Source of the DNA: Flavobacteriaceae bacterium
Lineage (GTDB): Bacteria; Bacteroidota; Bacteroidia; Flavobacteriales; Flavobacteriaceae
DNA: 20,165 bases
Reading direction: 5' to 3'
NCBI GenBank assembly: GCA_013001365.1
Contig: JABDMQ010000134.1
Location: 1 to 20,165 of the forward strand
Both the position numbers and the translations under genes were made by a program. Shown here in pieces: positions 1 to 8,980 of this stretch (positions are counted from its first letter, which is position 1; each line of letters begins with the position of its first letter). Under the pieces are notes generated by a model. The model saw only the letters and a list, made by a program, of their open reading frames with translations. It had not been told where the DNA came from and did not search any database.

Positions 1-53
1 CATGGTATTTTCTTTATTTTAGTTGAAAATACGTTATGCAACCCTACGATATT

Positions 54-2201
54 ATGAAAAGGAATTATAAGATCCTGATGTTAGTTCTTTTGCTGGCATT
101 TGCCTCATGTAGTTTTACCACTAAAACCTTCAACGATCCTGATAGGGACAAGATGTTGATTCAGATCATTACTTATGTACTTGAAAGAGGTCATTTTGAC
201 CCAAAAATCATGGATGATGAATTTTCTGCTCAAGTATATCAAGATTATATAGAGAACCTCGATCCATTGAAGAGATATTTCCACGAATCTGATATAGAGG
301 ATTTCGATGAATATAAATTCGAGATCGACGATCAATTGAAGAACTATGATATTTCTTTTTTCTCATTGACACATGAGCGATTGTTGCAACGGATGGAAGA
401 GGCAGAAGAAATCCAGAAGGCTATAATAGAAAAACCATTTGATTTTTCCATCGAGGAAGTTTATAACTCCGATTATGAAAAACTTCCGTACGTTAGAAAC
501 AAGAAACAGATGAAAGAACGCTGGAGGCAGCAATTAAAATATAATACGCTATCGAATTACCATGAGAAACTCGAAGATGAGCAATCAACTTTCAAGAAAA
601 TAGCAAAGTTTAACGAGAATCAATCTTTTGAAAAGAAATCACTGGAGGATATAGAGAAAGAAGCAAGAGAAGCAACGGCAAGGTCGTTCGAGGAGTATTT
701 TGATTTTATCGAAGACAGGGAGCGTAAGGATTATTTTGCTGTTTATTTAAATTCCATTGTTGAAGAATTCGATCCTCATACGTCATATTATCCACCTCAA
801 GAGAAAGATCGTTTCGATGTACAAATGAAAGGAAGTTTTGAAGGGATTGGAGCAAGGTTAGAAAAAAGAATGGACAATACTAAAATTGTCGATATTATTT
901 CTGGTGGTCCTGTTTGGAGACAGAATCAGATCGAGGTTGGAGATATCATCTTAAAAGTTAGGCAGGAGGACGAAGAGGAAGCCGTTAGTATTGTCGGCAT
1001 GCGATTGGATGATGCCATTAAACTCATTAAAGGTCCAAAAGGTACCAAAGTTATCTTGACCATGAAGAGAATGGATGGTACCATTGAGGATATTGAAATC
1101 GTAAGAGACGTCGTAGAGCTAGAAGAGACCTATGCAAAGTCTTCTAAAGTCGAAAAAGATGGGAAGACCTTTGGTATCATAAATTTACCTAAATTCTATG
1201 TGGATTTTAATGACTACAAGAAAAGAAATGCGGCTTCGGATATTGAGAAAGAAATAGAACGGCTAAAAGCAGAAGGTATGGAAGGCCTTGTATTGGACCT
1301 TCGTAACAATGGTGGTGGATCCTTGCAGACAGTTGTTGATATGGCTGGATTATTCATTAAGGAAGGCCCAGTGGTACAAGTGAAATCTACTACAGAACCT
1401 AAAGAAGTCCTAAGGGACAAGGATAAATCCATTGCATGGGATGGTCCATTAGTAATATTAGTTAATGAACTGTCTGCTTCGGCTTCTGAGATATTAGCAG
1501 CTGCCATGCAGGACTATAAACGTGCAATTGTGATAGGGAGCAAGCAAACCTATGGAAAGGGTACCGTTCAAAATTTCATAGACCTTAATAGAATGGTCAG
1601 GAACAACAAAGGAGCAGATATGGGTGCATTGAAATTGACCACTCAAAAATACTATCGTATTAATGGTGGCTCTACCCAATTAGAAGGAGTGAAGAGTGAT
1701 GTTATAGTTCCGGACAGATACAGTTTTATCGATGTTGGTGAGAAAGACCAAGAAAACCCGTTGCCATGGGATCAAATCGAACCAGCGAGTTTTTCTGTAT
1801 GGAATAACTATTTTGATTATGAATCAACTATCAAGAAAAGCAAGGAACGAATGGCAGATAATGAACAGCTGAAATTGATAGAAGAAAGTGCTAAATGGGT
1901 CAAGAAAGTAAGGGATGTGAATGACCATTCACTTAATTATGAAGCTTACAAGGCAAGAATCGAACTAAATGAACAAGAAGCGCAGCGCTTTGAACCAATT
2001 TCGGACTATCAGACAGATCTCACTTTTAAATCATTGCCATACGAAATAGAATTGGTTGAAAAGGACACTGTTTTAAGGGAAAAACGTAAGCGTTGGCATC
2101 TTAGTCTCAGCAAGGATGTTTATGTAGAAGAAGCCCTGAACGTTCTTAACGATCTTAAGCTAACTTATGGTATCAGGAAAGTAGCTGAAGTAAAAGACTA
2201 G
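54..2201 (+). CDS. prc: Carboxy-terminal (tail-specific) processing protease, lipoprotein
   Basis: This is a serine protease of the Prc/Tsp family (peptidase S41), which cleaves envelope proteins near their C termini. The N terminus, MKRNYK followed by a hydrophobic run ending FASC, is a lipoprotein-like signal, so it is probably membrane-anchored. Numbered from this start, a PDZ domain covers about residues 260-355. The S41 core carries NNGGGS, then SASASEI with catalytic Ser476, then YGKGT with general-base Lys502; these match the E. coli Prc serine/lysine dyad by alignment. A basic C-terminal extension of about 150 residues follows. An in-frame ATG lies 18 bases upstream at 36. I prefer 54 because it gives a standard lysine-rich signal peptide and because this ATG overlaps a TGA of another frame (ATGA, 54-57). 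The total of about 715 residues is normal for the Bacteroidetes form. The permease gene follows after 4 bases. Confidence 0.93.
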   Translation: MKRNYKILMLVLLLAFASCSFTTKTFNDPDRDKMLIQIITYVLERGHFDPKIMDDEFSAQVYQDYIENLDPLKRYFHESDIEDFDEYKFEIDDQLKNYDISFFSLTHERLLQRMEEAEEIQKAIIEKPFDFSIEEVYNSDYEKLPYVRNKKQMKERWRQQLKYNTLSNYHEKLEDEQSTFKKIAKFNENQSFEKKSLEDIEKEAREATARSFEEYFDFIEDRERKDYFAVYLNSIVEEFDPHTSYYPPQEKDRFDVQMKGSFEGIGARLEKRMDNTKIVDIISGGPVWRQNQIEVGDIILKVRQEDEEEAVSIVGMRLDDAIKLIKGPKGTKVILTMKRMDGTIEDIEIVRDVVELEETYAKSSKVEKDGKTFGIINLPKFYVDFNDYKKRNAASDIEKEIERLKAEGMEGLVLDLRNNGGGSLQTVVDMAGLFIKEGPVVQVKSTTEPKEVLRDKDKSIAWDGPLVILVNELSASASEILAAAMQDYKRAIVIGSKQTYGKGTVQNFIDLNRMVRNNKGADMGALKLTTQKYYRINGGSTQLEGVKSDVIVPDRYSFIDVGEKDQENPLPWDQIEPASFSVWNNYFDYESTIKKSKERMADNEQLKLIEESAKWVKKVRDVNDHSLNYEAYKARIELNEQEAQRFEPISDYQTDLTFKSLPYEIELVEKDTVLREKRKRWHLSLSKDVYVEEALNVLNDLKLTYGIRKVAEVKD

Positions 2202-2205
2202 GATT

Positions 2206-3300
2206 ATGGGCCAATCGGCCGAATCATTAACTAAAATGGCGCTCCGAAAATTCAAGAAGGATTTTTGGGGCGTTTTGAGTTTCTCGTTCATTTTAATGAT
2301 AGGCTTGATTTCCATATTTGCATATATACTTGCACCCGATGATTCCCAATATGCCAATCAGATGCATTTGTCCATTCATTCAAAACCTCCAGGATTCAAG
2401 GTCATGATTCTTACGATTCCATTGCAATCGAGGACAGAGCAATCGTTTTTCGACAAGCTTTTTTTTGGAAAATTAGACAGTGATACAGAAATACCGATTA
2501 CTTCTTATTTTATTCAAGGTAATGAATTGACTTACACCGAATATGCTGGAGAGGATCTGGAAGGAATTACTAAGACCATAAATGCAGATTTCATTGATAT
2601 AAATAAAATAGATGAATTCATATCCCAAAAATCCTTTCTCTTTGGTACAGATAAATATGGAAGGGATCTATTGAGCCGCATACTAGTTGGTGCGAGGATT
2701 TCATTTTTTATTGGGTTCATTGCTGTTTTCATTTCGTTGGTCATAGGAGTTTTCATGGGCAGTCTTGCAGGTTATTTTGGCGGTAGAGTAGATGCATGGG
2801 TCATGTGGATTATAAACGTTACTTGGTCTATTCCAACATTATTATTGGTCATTGCAATTACCTTGGCACTAGGAAAGGGTTTCTGGCAGGTCTTCATTGC
2901 TGTAGGGCTAACAATGTGGGTTGAAGTAGCCAGAGTTGTTAGAGGGCAAATAATGAGTGTGAAGGAATTGCAATATGTAACTGCCGCAAGGGCCCTAGGA
3001 TATAATGATGTCAGGATAATCACCAGACACATATTGCCAAACATTATGGCACCAGTCATTGTGATATGTGCTGCTAATTTTGCAGCAGCGATTTTGATAG
3101 AAAGCGGATTAAGTTTTCTTGGAATTGGCGCACAACCACCCATGGCAAGTTGGGGAGCCATGATCAAGGACCACTATAGCTATATTATTCTTGGAAAACC
3201 ATACTTGGCCTTGATTCCAGGGTTGTGTATCATGAGTCTGGTGATGGCCTTCATGTTAATTGGGAATGCACTTCGAGATGCTTTGGACGTAAAAACATGA
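2206..3300 (+). CDS. ABC transporter permease, DppC/OppC (oligopeptide/nickel) family
   Basis: This is an inner-membrane permease subunit of the peptide/nickel ABC importer class. A first transmembrane helix lies at about residues 22-44. A long extracytoplasmic segment of about 100 residues follows. The family signature FGTDKYGRD is at 146-154, and about five further helices follow. The cytoplasmic EAA-type loop (TAARALGYNDV and onward, about 257-280), which docks on the ATPase, is intact, and the C-terminal SWGAMI region fits the family. At 364 residues it is longer than typical DppC (about 300) because of the enlarged loop. No DppB, ATPase or binding-protein gene is adjacent, so its partners must be encoded elsewhere and the substrate cannot be assigned. 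It starts 4 bases after prc and is probably co-transcribed with it. It ends 2 bases from the convergent rodA stop. Confidence 0.88.
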   Translation: MGQSAESLTKMALRKFKKDFWGVLSFSFILMIGLISIFAYILAPDDSQYANQMHLSIHSKPPGFKVMILTIPLQSRTEQSFFDKLFFGKLDSDTEIPITSYFIQGNELTYTEYAGEDLEGITKTINADFIDINKIDEFISQKSFLFGTDKYGRDLLSRILVGARISFFIGFIAVFISLVIGVFMGSLAGYFGGRVDAWVMWIINVTWSIPTLLLVIAITLALGKGFWQVFIAVGLTMWVEVARVVRGQIMSVKELQYVTAARALGYNDVRIITRHILPNIMAPVIVICAANFAAAILIESGLSFLGIGAQPPMASWGAMIKDHYSYIILGKPYLALIPGLCIMSLVMAFMLIGNALRDALDVKT

Positions 3301-3302
3301 AT

Positions 3303-4583
3303 TTACCATTCATTTATCCTATTGCTATCAAGCCTTATAAAAATAAATAGCAATAAAGTATAGGCGAGAATTCCAGAACCACCATAACTAAAGAACGGAA
3401 GAGGAATCCCTATAGTCGGTATCAACCCCATGACCATCCCAACATTTATCAAAAAGTGAATAAAAAAAATAGATGCTACACTATAGCCATAAACCCGACT
3501 GAATTGACTTTTCTGGAGTTCTGCACGTTGTAAGATCCTAACGATGAGAAACACAAACAGAAGCACTACGAGCGAGCTCCCTAAAAATCCCCATTCTTCG
3601 CCAACTGTACTAAAAATATAATCAGTATGCTGTTCTGGTACGAATTTACCAACAGTTCTGGTTCCTTCCATGAATCCTTTCCCAGTAAATCCTCCTGATC
3701 CAATAGCTTTTTCAGACTCATTAAGATTGTAAAGGATAGTCTTTTTCATTTTTTCCAGTTTCACTGGGTCTTTTTCAAGACGCAACCATAGACTGATGCG
3801 GTCTTGCTGATGCGGCTTAAGTATACTTTCATAAAAGTACTTGACTCCGAATGACAGCCCAATTGCTAGAATTATGATCCCTATTGGCCTTAAGATGCTA
3901 GTGCGCTTTTTTGTTCCGAAGAAATGTATTAGGAAAATCATTGACCCTATAAAAAGAACTGCAGGCAAAACCCCAAATTTTAAGGTCAGGACTGATACTA
4001 AAATCAAGAAAACAGCAACAAGCAAATACCATCTAGGTAATCCTTCACGATAGAGCACAAAGAAAAACGCACTATAAACAATTGTACTTCCTGCATCATT
4101 TTGAAGAAGTATCAGTATAGCTGGAATACTTATGATTGCAAACAGGCGCAATTGATCTTTGAAAATTTTGATATTGGTCTGCAAGTCACTAATGTACTTA
4201 GCAACTGCCAGAGAAGTTGCCACCTTGGCAAACTCGCTTGGTTGTATCGTGAATCCGCCAATTCCATACCAGGATGTGGCCCCGGATACAGTTTTTCCGA
4301 ATACGAAAAGACCCAATAAAGATATTATTGAAAGGATGTATATGATGCTCGAAAATCGCTCATAGAATTTGGCCTCTATTGAAAGTATCAGGATTATAAG
4401 TACAACAGAGGCAATTATAAAGATCGATTGTTTGCCAAAAGGCTGGCTTAAATCGAAATAACTCGTTATCTCACCAGTATGTGATGCAGAGAGTATGTTG
4501 ACCCATCCAAATCCAACAAGTAAAAGGTAAATGAGAATCGATATCCAATCGAAGTTGTAATTCCTATTCCTGTCCGGACTCAT
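3303..4583 (-). CDS. rodA: Rod-shape peptidoglycan glycosyltransferase RodA
   Basis: This is a SEDS-family polymerase that joins lipid II into glycan strands during cell elongation and works as a pair with PBP2. The 426 residues are almost entirely hydrophobic, with about ten transmembrane helices. The family hallmark PEQHTDYIFSTVGEE is present (about 316-330); Asp321 aligns with the essential aspartate of RodA and FtsW. The C-terminal PFFSYGGSG motif is also present. It is the last gene of the mreBCD-mrdA-rodA operon. Its start overlaps the end of mrdA by 20 bases, which suggests coupled translation and fixed stoichiometry with its partner transpeptidase. Its stop lies 2 bases from the stop of the convergent permease gene, with no hairpin terminator visible between them. 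Confidence 0.95.
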   Translation of the reverse strand: MSPDRNRNYNFDWISILIYLLLVGFGWVNILSASHTGEITSYFDLSQPFGKQSIFIIASVVLIILILSIEAKFYERFSSIIYILSIISLLGLFVFGKTVSGATSWYGIGGFTIQPSEFAKVATSLAVAKYISDLQTNIKIFKDQLRLFAIISIPAILILLQNDAGSTIVYSAFFFVLYREGLPRWYLLVAVFLILVSVLTLKFGVLPAVLFIGSMIFLIHFFGTKKRTSILRPIGIIILAIGLSFGVKYFYESILKPHQQDRISLWLRLEKDPVKLEKMKKTILYNLNESEKAIGSGGFTGKGFMEGTRTVGKFVPEQHTDYIFSTVGEEWGFLGSSLVVLLFVFLIVRILQRAELQKSQFSRVYGYSVASIFFIHFLINVGMVMGLIPTIGIPLPFFSYGGSGILAYTLLLFIFIRLDSNRINEW

Positions 4584-6480
4584 CCTCTGGAGGTATTTCT
4601 ATTACTTGTAATTCACTGTGGTCATTGATCCAAAATGATTCACCAGAATAGGGTTTCGTATATTCTTCTTCAAGACTTCCGCCCAACACAAAACGTTCAA
4701 GGTCTTTTCTGGTTATTTCACCTTTAATGTATTTCTCGATCATTAGGCTCGCAATTTTTCCAGCCCATCTAGCACCCCAATATCCATTTTCAACATATAC
4801 TGCTATCGCTATCTTAGGATTGTCTTTTGGCGCAAATGCTACGAATATAGAGTGGTCAGTAAGTTGAACACGTTGTCCATTGACTTTAGTGAAATTCTCT
4901 GCAGTTCCAGTCTTACCACAGATTTCAATGCCTGGGACTTGAATCCATTTCGCCGTGCCCTTATTGTAGACATCGAACATGCCTTGAACAATTGGTTCGA
5001 AATGACGAGAATCTATCGTGGTTTTCTTTGGCAAAGTATACTTCTTGTCAATACTTGATACACCATCAATTTTCTTGATGATGTGTGGGGTGTAAAAATA
5101 GCCTCTATTTCCTATGGCAGCAACCATATTGGCTAGTTGAATTGGTGTAGCTTGCACTTCTCCCTGACCTATAGCGTTTGAAATGGTAAATGTGGTATAC
5201 CATCGGTCTTTACCATAACTTCTATCATAATAAGCAGCATCGGGTATCAAGCCTTTTTGCCCAACCCTTAGGTCATAACCTAAGTAATTGCCCAATCCGA
5301 AACTCTTTACATGATTGCTCCATGTATCCATGCCTTCAGCTGGCGTTGGAAATGCATCGATAATTCGCCTATACACATTAGCAAAATAAGCGTTGCATGA
5401 TTCGTAGATTCCAAGGTTCATATTGGCTGGACTTCTATGTACATGGCATCCCATGGGCTTGGCACCACCATAGTTATATCCTCTCCTGCACACAAACTTC
5501 TCTTCGGTAGTTATAACACCTTCTTGCAAGGCAATCAGGGCGTTCAAAACCTTGAATGGCGATCCTGGTTCATACATCGCCTGCAGTCCACGATCAAATA
5601 AAGGTTTGGCCAAAGTATCATTATGAAGCTTCGTGTAATTCTTGGAGCGTATGCGACCTACCAGTAAATTGGGGTTGTATGTTGGTGATGTGATCATGGT
5701 CAATATTTCGCCGGTACTGGGCTCAATGGCAATAATACCACCTCTCTTATTGACCATAAGGCTCTCTCCATATTTTTGCAATTCAGCATCAATGGTAATT
5801 GTAATGTCCTTTCCTTGTTGAGGAATTGTATCATGTTTACCGTCCTGGAATGGACCTAGATCTCGATTGAACCGATCTTTTTGAATGAATTTAATGCCCT
5901 TTACACCTCGAAGCTCTTCTTCATAAGACAGTTCTATGCCCGATTTTCCGATGAGGTCACCCATTCTGTAATATGGATTCTTCTTGATTTGCTGTGGGTT
6001 GGCTTCCGCAATATAGCCCAAGACATTAGCCCCGATGGAAGTTTGATAATCGCGTAATGCACGTTTCTGGATGTAAAACCCATCAAATTTTCGCATCTTC
6101 TCTTGTAACGATGCATAATCCTCTTTTGATAAATGTGACAAAAACACGGAAGGTAAACGCGGTGAATAGCGGTATGCTTTGTCATAGGTTTTCTTGAAAT
6201 ACTCCTTATCGATCTTAAGAAGAAGACAGAATTCAAGAGTGTCTAAAGGTTCAACCTCTCTTGGAATAACCATGACATCATAAGATGGTTGGTTAGATAC
6301 TAGAAGTGCCCCATTTCTATCGTAAATGTATCCTCGTTTTGGATAATCGTAAACTTTCCTAATGGCATTATCTTCAAAGAGGTTTTCTGAAGGAGCATTA
6401 TAAACTTGCAAGTAAAAGAGTCTTGCAATGAAGATTATTCCAACAGCAATAACAGATAAAAGAAGTAGAAGTGCCCTCAT
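4564..6480 (-). CDS. mrdA: Penicillin-binding protein 2 (elongation transpeptidase)
   Basis: This class B PBP crosslinks peptidoglycan in the lateral wall together with RodA. A single N-terminal transmembrane anchor (about residues 3-25) is followed by the dimerization/pedestal domain and then the transpeptidase domain. The three active-site motifs are intact: SPFK with nucleophile Ser307 and Lys310, SCN at 361-363, and KTGT at 523-526. At 638 residues the length is normal for bacteroidetal PBP2. The acidic C terminus, after the last strand, is variable in the family. The start overlaps the mreD stop by 4 bases (6477-6480) and the end overlaps rodA by 20 bases, so it sits in a tightly coupled elongasome operon. 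Beta-lactams that target PBP2 would be expected to act here; this is inferred from the family. Confidence 0.96.
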   Translation of the reverse strand: MRALLLLLSVIAVGIIFIARLFYLQVYNAPSENLFEDNAIRKVYDYPKRGYIYDRNGALLVSNQPSYDVMVIPREVEPLDTLEFCLLLKIDKEYFKKTYDKAYRYSPRLPSVFLSHLSKEDYASLQEKMRKFDGFYIQKRALRDYQTSIGANVLGYIAEANPQQIKKNPYYRMGDLIGKSGIELSYEEELRGVKGIKFIQKDRFNRDLGPFQDGKHDTIPQQGKDITITIDAELQKYGESLMVNKRGGIIAIEPSTGEILTMITSPTYNPNLLVGRIRSKNYTKLHNDTLAKPLFDRGLQAMYEPGSPFKVLNALIALQEGVITTEEKFVCRRGYNYGGAKPMGCHVHRSPANMNLGIYESCNAYFANVYRRIIDAFPTPAEGMDTWSNHVKSFGLGNYLGYDLRVGQKGLIPDAAYYDRSYGKDRWYTTFTISNAIGQGEVQATPIQLANMVAAIGNRGYFYTPHIIKKIDGVSSIDKKYTLPKKTTIDSRHFEPIVQGMFDVYNKGTAKWIQVPGIEICGKTGTAENFTKVNGQRVQLTDHSIFVAFAPKDNPKIAIAVYVENGYWGARWAGKIASLMIEKYIKGEITRKDLERFVLGGSLEEEYTKPYSGESFWINDHSELQVIEIPPEDESGQE

Positions 6481-6980
6481 TTGCGATTACTAAAAATGAT
6501 CATTGTCAATATACAGAGTATTATCGTGAATATACTTGAGAATAACGACTTTTGAAGAATCAAAATTACCTTGGATATGTTAAAAACTTCCAAAGAAAAA
6601 AGAATGACATGATGTATAATGGCTGTTATGGATATATAAGAAAGATTAGAAGCAAAATCTGCACTTGCAAACTTTACAGTCTGATGATCGTACATTGCCC
6701 CGAATGTTGACTTTAAGATTGCAGGGCGAATAAAAGCGATTGTAACGCTGGCAGCTGCATGAACACCTCCTGAATCAGAGAACATGTCGATGGTCAACCC
6801 TATTAAGAAGCTCAAGAAAATAAATAGTGTTCGATTATTCTTGATCGGGTAAAGAATGATAAAAAGAATGTATAAGTAAGGGTTGATATATCCTAGGAAA
6901 TTAATCTTATTAAGAATGACTACTTGCAGCAATACAAGCACTATAAACCTTATTCCGTTTATGGTTATCGAATTATTCAT
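6477..6980 (-). CDS. mreD: Rod shape-determining membrane protein MreD
   Basis: This small integral membrane protein of 167 residues has about five hydrophobic segments and almost no soluble domain. MreD sequences diverge strongly, so the assignment rests mainly on position between mreC and mrdA in a canonical mre operon, on length, and on the LTIDMFSDSGGVHAAA segment, which resembles the conserved central helix of MreD. It links the MreB cytoskeleton to the wall-synthesis enzymes together with MreC. It overlaps mreC by 8 bases and mrdA by 4 bases, so translational coupling is likely on both sides. Confidence 0.88.
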   Translation of the reverse strand: MNNSITINGIRFIVLVLLQVVILNKINFLGYINPYLYILFIILYPIKNNRTLFIFLSFLIGLTIDMFSDSGGVHAAASVTIAFIRPAILKSTFGAMYDHQTVKFASADFASNLSYISITAIIHHVILFSLEVFNISKVILILQKSLFSSIFTIILCILTMIIFSNRK

Positions 6981-7794
6981 CGTTCTCGAGAAGGTTCATG
7001 ATTTCTTCAGTGTCCAAATTCTCAATTACAAAGACATGGCCGATGTTCGTCATGTCATTGAATAATTCCACCTGAATTGTATAGAAATCCTCTGCAAGGT
7101 CTAATTTAAAATCCGTTACTTTTCCAATTGGGATTCCTTTCGGGAAAATAGTTGACCGTCCGCCTGTGATAATTGTATCGCCTACAGAAACAGGGGCGAT
7201 TTTAGGCATGTCCACCAATTGTACAAAAACCGGGGATTCGGTGTTCCATTCAAGGGTGCCAAAATGGTCAGATTTCTTTAATTGTGCATTTATTCTGCTA
7301 TTGGAGTTCAATATTGAAATGACACTTGAATAATTACCACTTAAATTCTCGATGATTCCTATGATCCCTTTTGAGGTAATGACTCCTAGATCTTCTTTCA
7401 GTCCGTCGTTTACCCCTTTATCGATAAGCAACATATTCGTTGTGAGTGAATAGCTATTCTTGATTACAGCTGCCGATGTTAGTCTATACTTTGTATCATA
7501 GGAGATGGTGTCTATTGATGTAGTCTCAGACCCATTCGTCTCAGAATTGAACATAATCGATTTCAAGCGATTGTTTTCTTCAATAAGCACTTCATTTTCC
7601 TTCCTTAATCCGAAATACTGCGAAATACTGTTGGCACCATCATAGATTCCACCGGATAAAAAATTAGCAGAGTTGATGAATTTGCTTTTGTGGTAGGAAT
7701 GTGATTGAATCGTAAAGAAAACAGAGAGAAGAAAAAGCAACAAAAACAAAAGAAAACTTTGGTTTCTAATGATGAAATTAATGATCCGTTGCAT
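6973..7794 (-). CDS. mreC: Rod shape-determining protein MreC
   Basis: MreC is an elongasome scaffold anchored in the inner membrane with its bulk in the periplasm, where it activates PBP2/RodA. There is one transmembrane helix (about residues 12-29), a short coiled coil (about 62-81, RKENEVLIEENNRLK), and then a beta-rich MreC domain with the typical segments LLIDKG, ITSKGIIGII and GDTIITGG. The 273 residues match the bacteroidetal form. The gene lies 11 bases downstream of mreB and overlaps mreD by 8 bases. A perfect tandem 10-bp repeat (7611-7630) lies in the coding sequence at the start of the coiled coil. The reading frame stays open through it. Confidence 0.93.
   Translation of the reverse strand: MQRIINFIIRNQSFLLFLLLFLLSVFFTIQSHSYHKSKFINSANFLSGGIYDGANSISQYFGLRKENEVLIEENNRLKSIMFNSETNGSETTSIDTISYDTKYRLTSAAVIKNSYSLTTNMLLIDKGVNDGLKEDLGVITSKGIIGIIENLSGNYSSVISILNSNSRINAQLKKSDHFGTLEWNTESPVFVQLVDMPKIAPVSVGDTIITGGRSTIFPKGIPIGKVTDFKLDLAEDFYTIQVELFNDMTNIGHVFVIENLDTEEIMNLLENDE
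7611..7630. repeat. Perfect 10-bp tandem repeat inside mreC
   Basis: Two adjacent copies of CGAAATACTG lie within mreC, in codons for about residues 55-61, just before the coiled coil. Ten is not a multiple of three, so gain or loss of one copy would shift the frame. The existing frame is open and the encoded protein looks normal. Confidence 0.8.
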
Positions 7795-7805
7795 GCTTTA
7801 ATCGC

Positions 7806-8834
7806 CTATTTTATCAATACGCTCTTGTATTTATTGAGATTTTTTAAAGTAATTCCTGTACCTCGTACGACAGCGCGCAAAGGATCTTCAGCTATATAAA
7901 CAGGAAGATCTGTTTTCTGGGAAAGTCGTTTGTCCAATCCTCTGAGCATTGAACCACCTCCTGCTAAATAGATTCCTGTGTTGTATATATCTGCTGCTAG
8001 TTCAGGTGGGGTTTGAGAAAGCGTTTCCATAACCGCATCTTCAATTCGCAATATCGATTTATCCAAGGCCTTGGCAATTTCTCGAAAAGAAATCTGGACT
8101 TGCTTTGGTTTTCCTGTTAAAAGGTCGCGCCCTTGAACACTCATGTCCTCAGGTGGAAGTTCAAGGTCTTCGGTAGCTGCGCCAATCTGTATCTTGATTT
8201 TTTCTGCTGTTCTCTCACCTACATAAAGGTTATGTTGTGTTCGCATGTAATACACAATATCGTTCGTGAATACATCCCCTGCAATCTTGACCGATTTATC
8301 ACAAACAATTCCTCCTAAGGCAATAACAGCAATTTCGGTTGTACCACCTCCTATATCAACGATCATGTTACCTTTTGGTTGCATAATGTCAACTCCAATA
8401 CCAATAGCAGCGGCCATTGGCTCATGAATCAAGTATACTTCCTTGCCATTTACACGCTCTGCAGACTCTTTTACCGCACGCATTTCAACTTCTGTAATAC
8501 CTGATGGAATGCAAATAACCATCCTCAAGGCAGGTGTAAAGAGTTTTTTCTTGAGCGCTGGAATGTTCTTAATGAACATACTGATCATTTGTTCGGATGC
8601 GTCAAAATCTGCAATAACTCCATCCTTCAATGGTCGAATGGTCTTAATGTTTTCATGCGTTTTACCCTGCATCATATTGGCCTCCTGACCAACTGCAATG
8701 ATCTTACCAGAAATCCTATCTCTTGCCACAATGGATGGGCTATCGACCACAACCTTGTCGTTATGAATAATCAATGTGTTTGCCGTTCCAAGGTCTATAG
8801 CGATTTCTTCTGTTAAGAAGTCAAAAAATCCCAT
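7806..8834 (-). CDS. mreB: Rod shape-determining actin homologue MreB
   Basis: This is a cytoplasmic actin-like ATPase that forms membrane-bound filaments and steers lateral wall synthesis. The ATP-binding motifs are complete: phosphate-1 loop DLGTANT (about residues 15-21), HEPMAAAIG in the centre, phosphate-2 loop DIGGGTTE, and the adenosine motif YLAGGGSMLRGLD near the C terminus. The 342 residues are standard. The N terminus, MGFFDFL, is short and hydrophobic and could serve as the membrane-contacting element. It is the first gene of the mre operon. A Bacteroidetes-type promoter element lies about 50 bases upstream of the start (8886-8893), so the operon can be transcribed independently of purH. 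Confidence 0.97.
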   Translation of the reverse strand: MGFFDFLTEEIAIDLGTANTLIIHNDKVVVDSPSIVARDRISGKIIAVGQEANMMQGKTHENIKTIRPLKDGVIADFDASEQMISMFIKNIPALKKKLFTPALRMVICIPSGITEVEMRAVKESAERVNGKEVYLIHEPMAAAIGIGVDIMQPKGNMIVDIGGGTTEIAVIALGGIVCDKSVKIAGDVFTNDIVYYMRTQHNLYVGERTAEKIKIQIGAATEDLELPPEDMSVQGRDLLTGKPKQVQISFREIAKALDKSILRIEDAVMETLSQTPPELAADIYNTGIYLAGGGSMLRGLDKRLSQKTDLPVYIAEDPLRAVVRGTGITLKNLNKYKSVLIK

Positions 8835-8885
8835 GTGTTATTCAGAAATATTTAAAGATTATGTAGCGTCCTTCTTGAGCTGTTG

Positions 8886-8893
8886 CAAAAGTA
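8886..8893 (-). promoter_or_regulatory. Candidate promoter -7 element for the mre operon
   Basis: Read on the minus strand, the sequence is TACTTTTG, which fits the Bacteroidetes -7 consensus TAnnTTTG exactly. It sits about 52 bases before the mreB start. A good TTG -33 box at the usual 17-23 base spacing is not visible; the region instead holds TTCGAA. The same octamer precedes purH and the sulfoxide reductase gene, which supports a real promoter. Transcript mapping was not available. Confidence 0.55.
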
Positions 8894-8945
8894 ATAAAAG
8901 TTAGGTAATAATTGACGTTTCGAACGATTTCTTATTTTTATAGGA

Positions 8946-8974
8946 AACGTAATTATACCTAAGAATGTTACGTT
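8946..8974 (-). terminator. Inverted repeat downstream of purH, possible weak terminator
   Basis: Perfect 7-base arms AACGTAA and TTACGTT are separated by a 15-base loop. They lie 6 bases beyond the purH stop on the minus strand. Transcribed from purH, the stem would be AU-rich and weak, and it is followed by TTTCC and A/T-rich sequence rather than a clean U-run. It could be a poor intrinsic terminator or an RNA-stability element separating purH from the mre operon. Chance occurrence is possible. Confidence 0.3.
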
Positions 8975-8980
8975 AGAAAT

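Noticed and set aside
2772..3167. 131-residue minus-strand reading frame opposite the permease
   Set aside because: It lies wholly within the well-supported permease gene on the other strand, has no recognisable domain, and reads as an antisense shadow.
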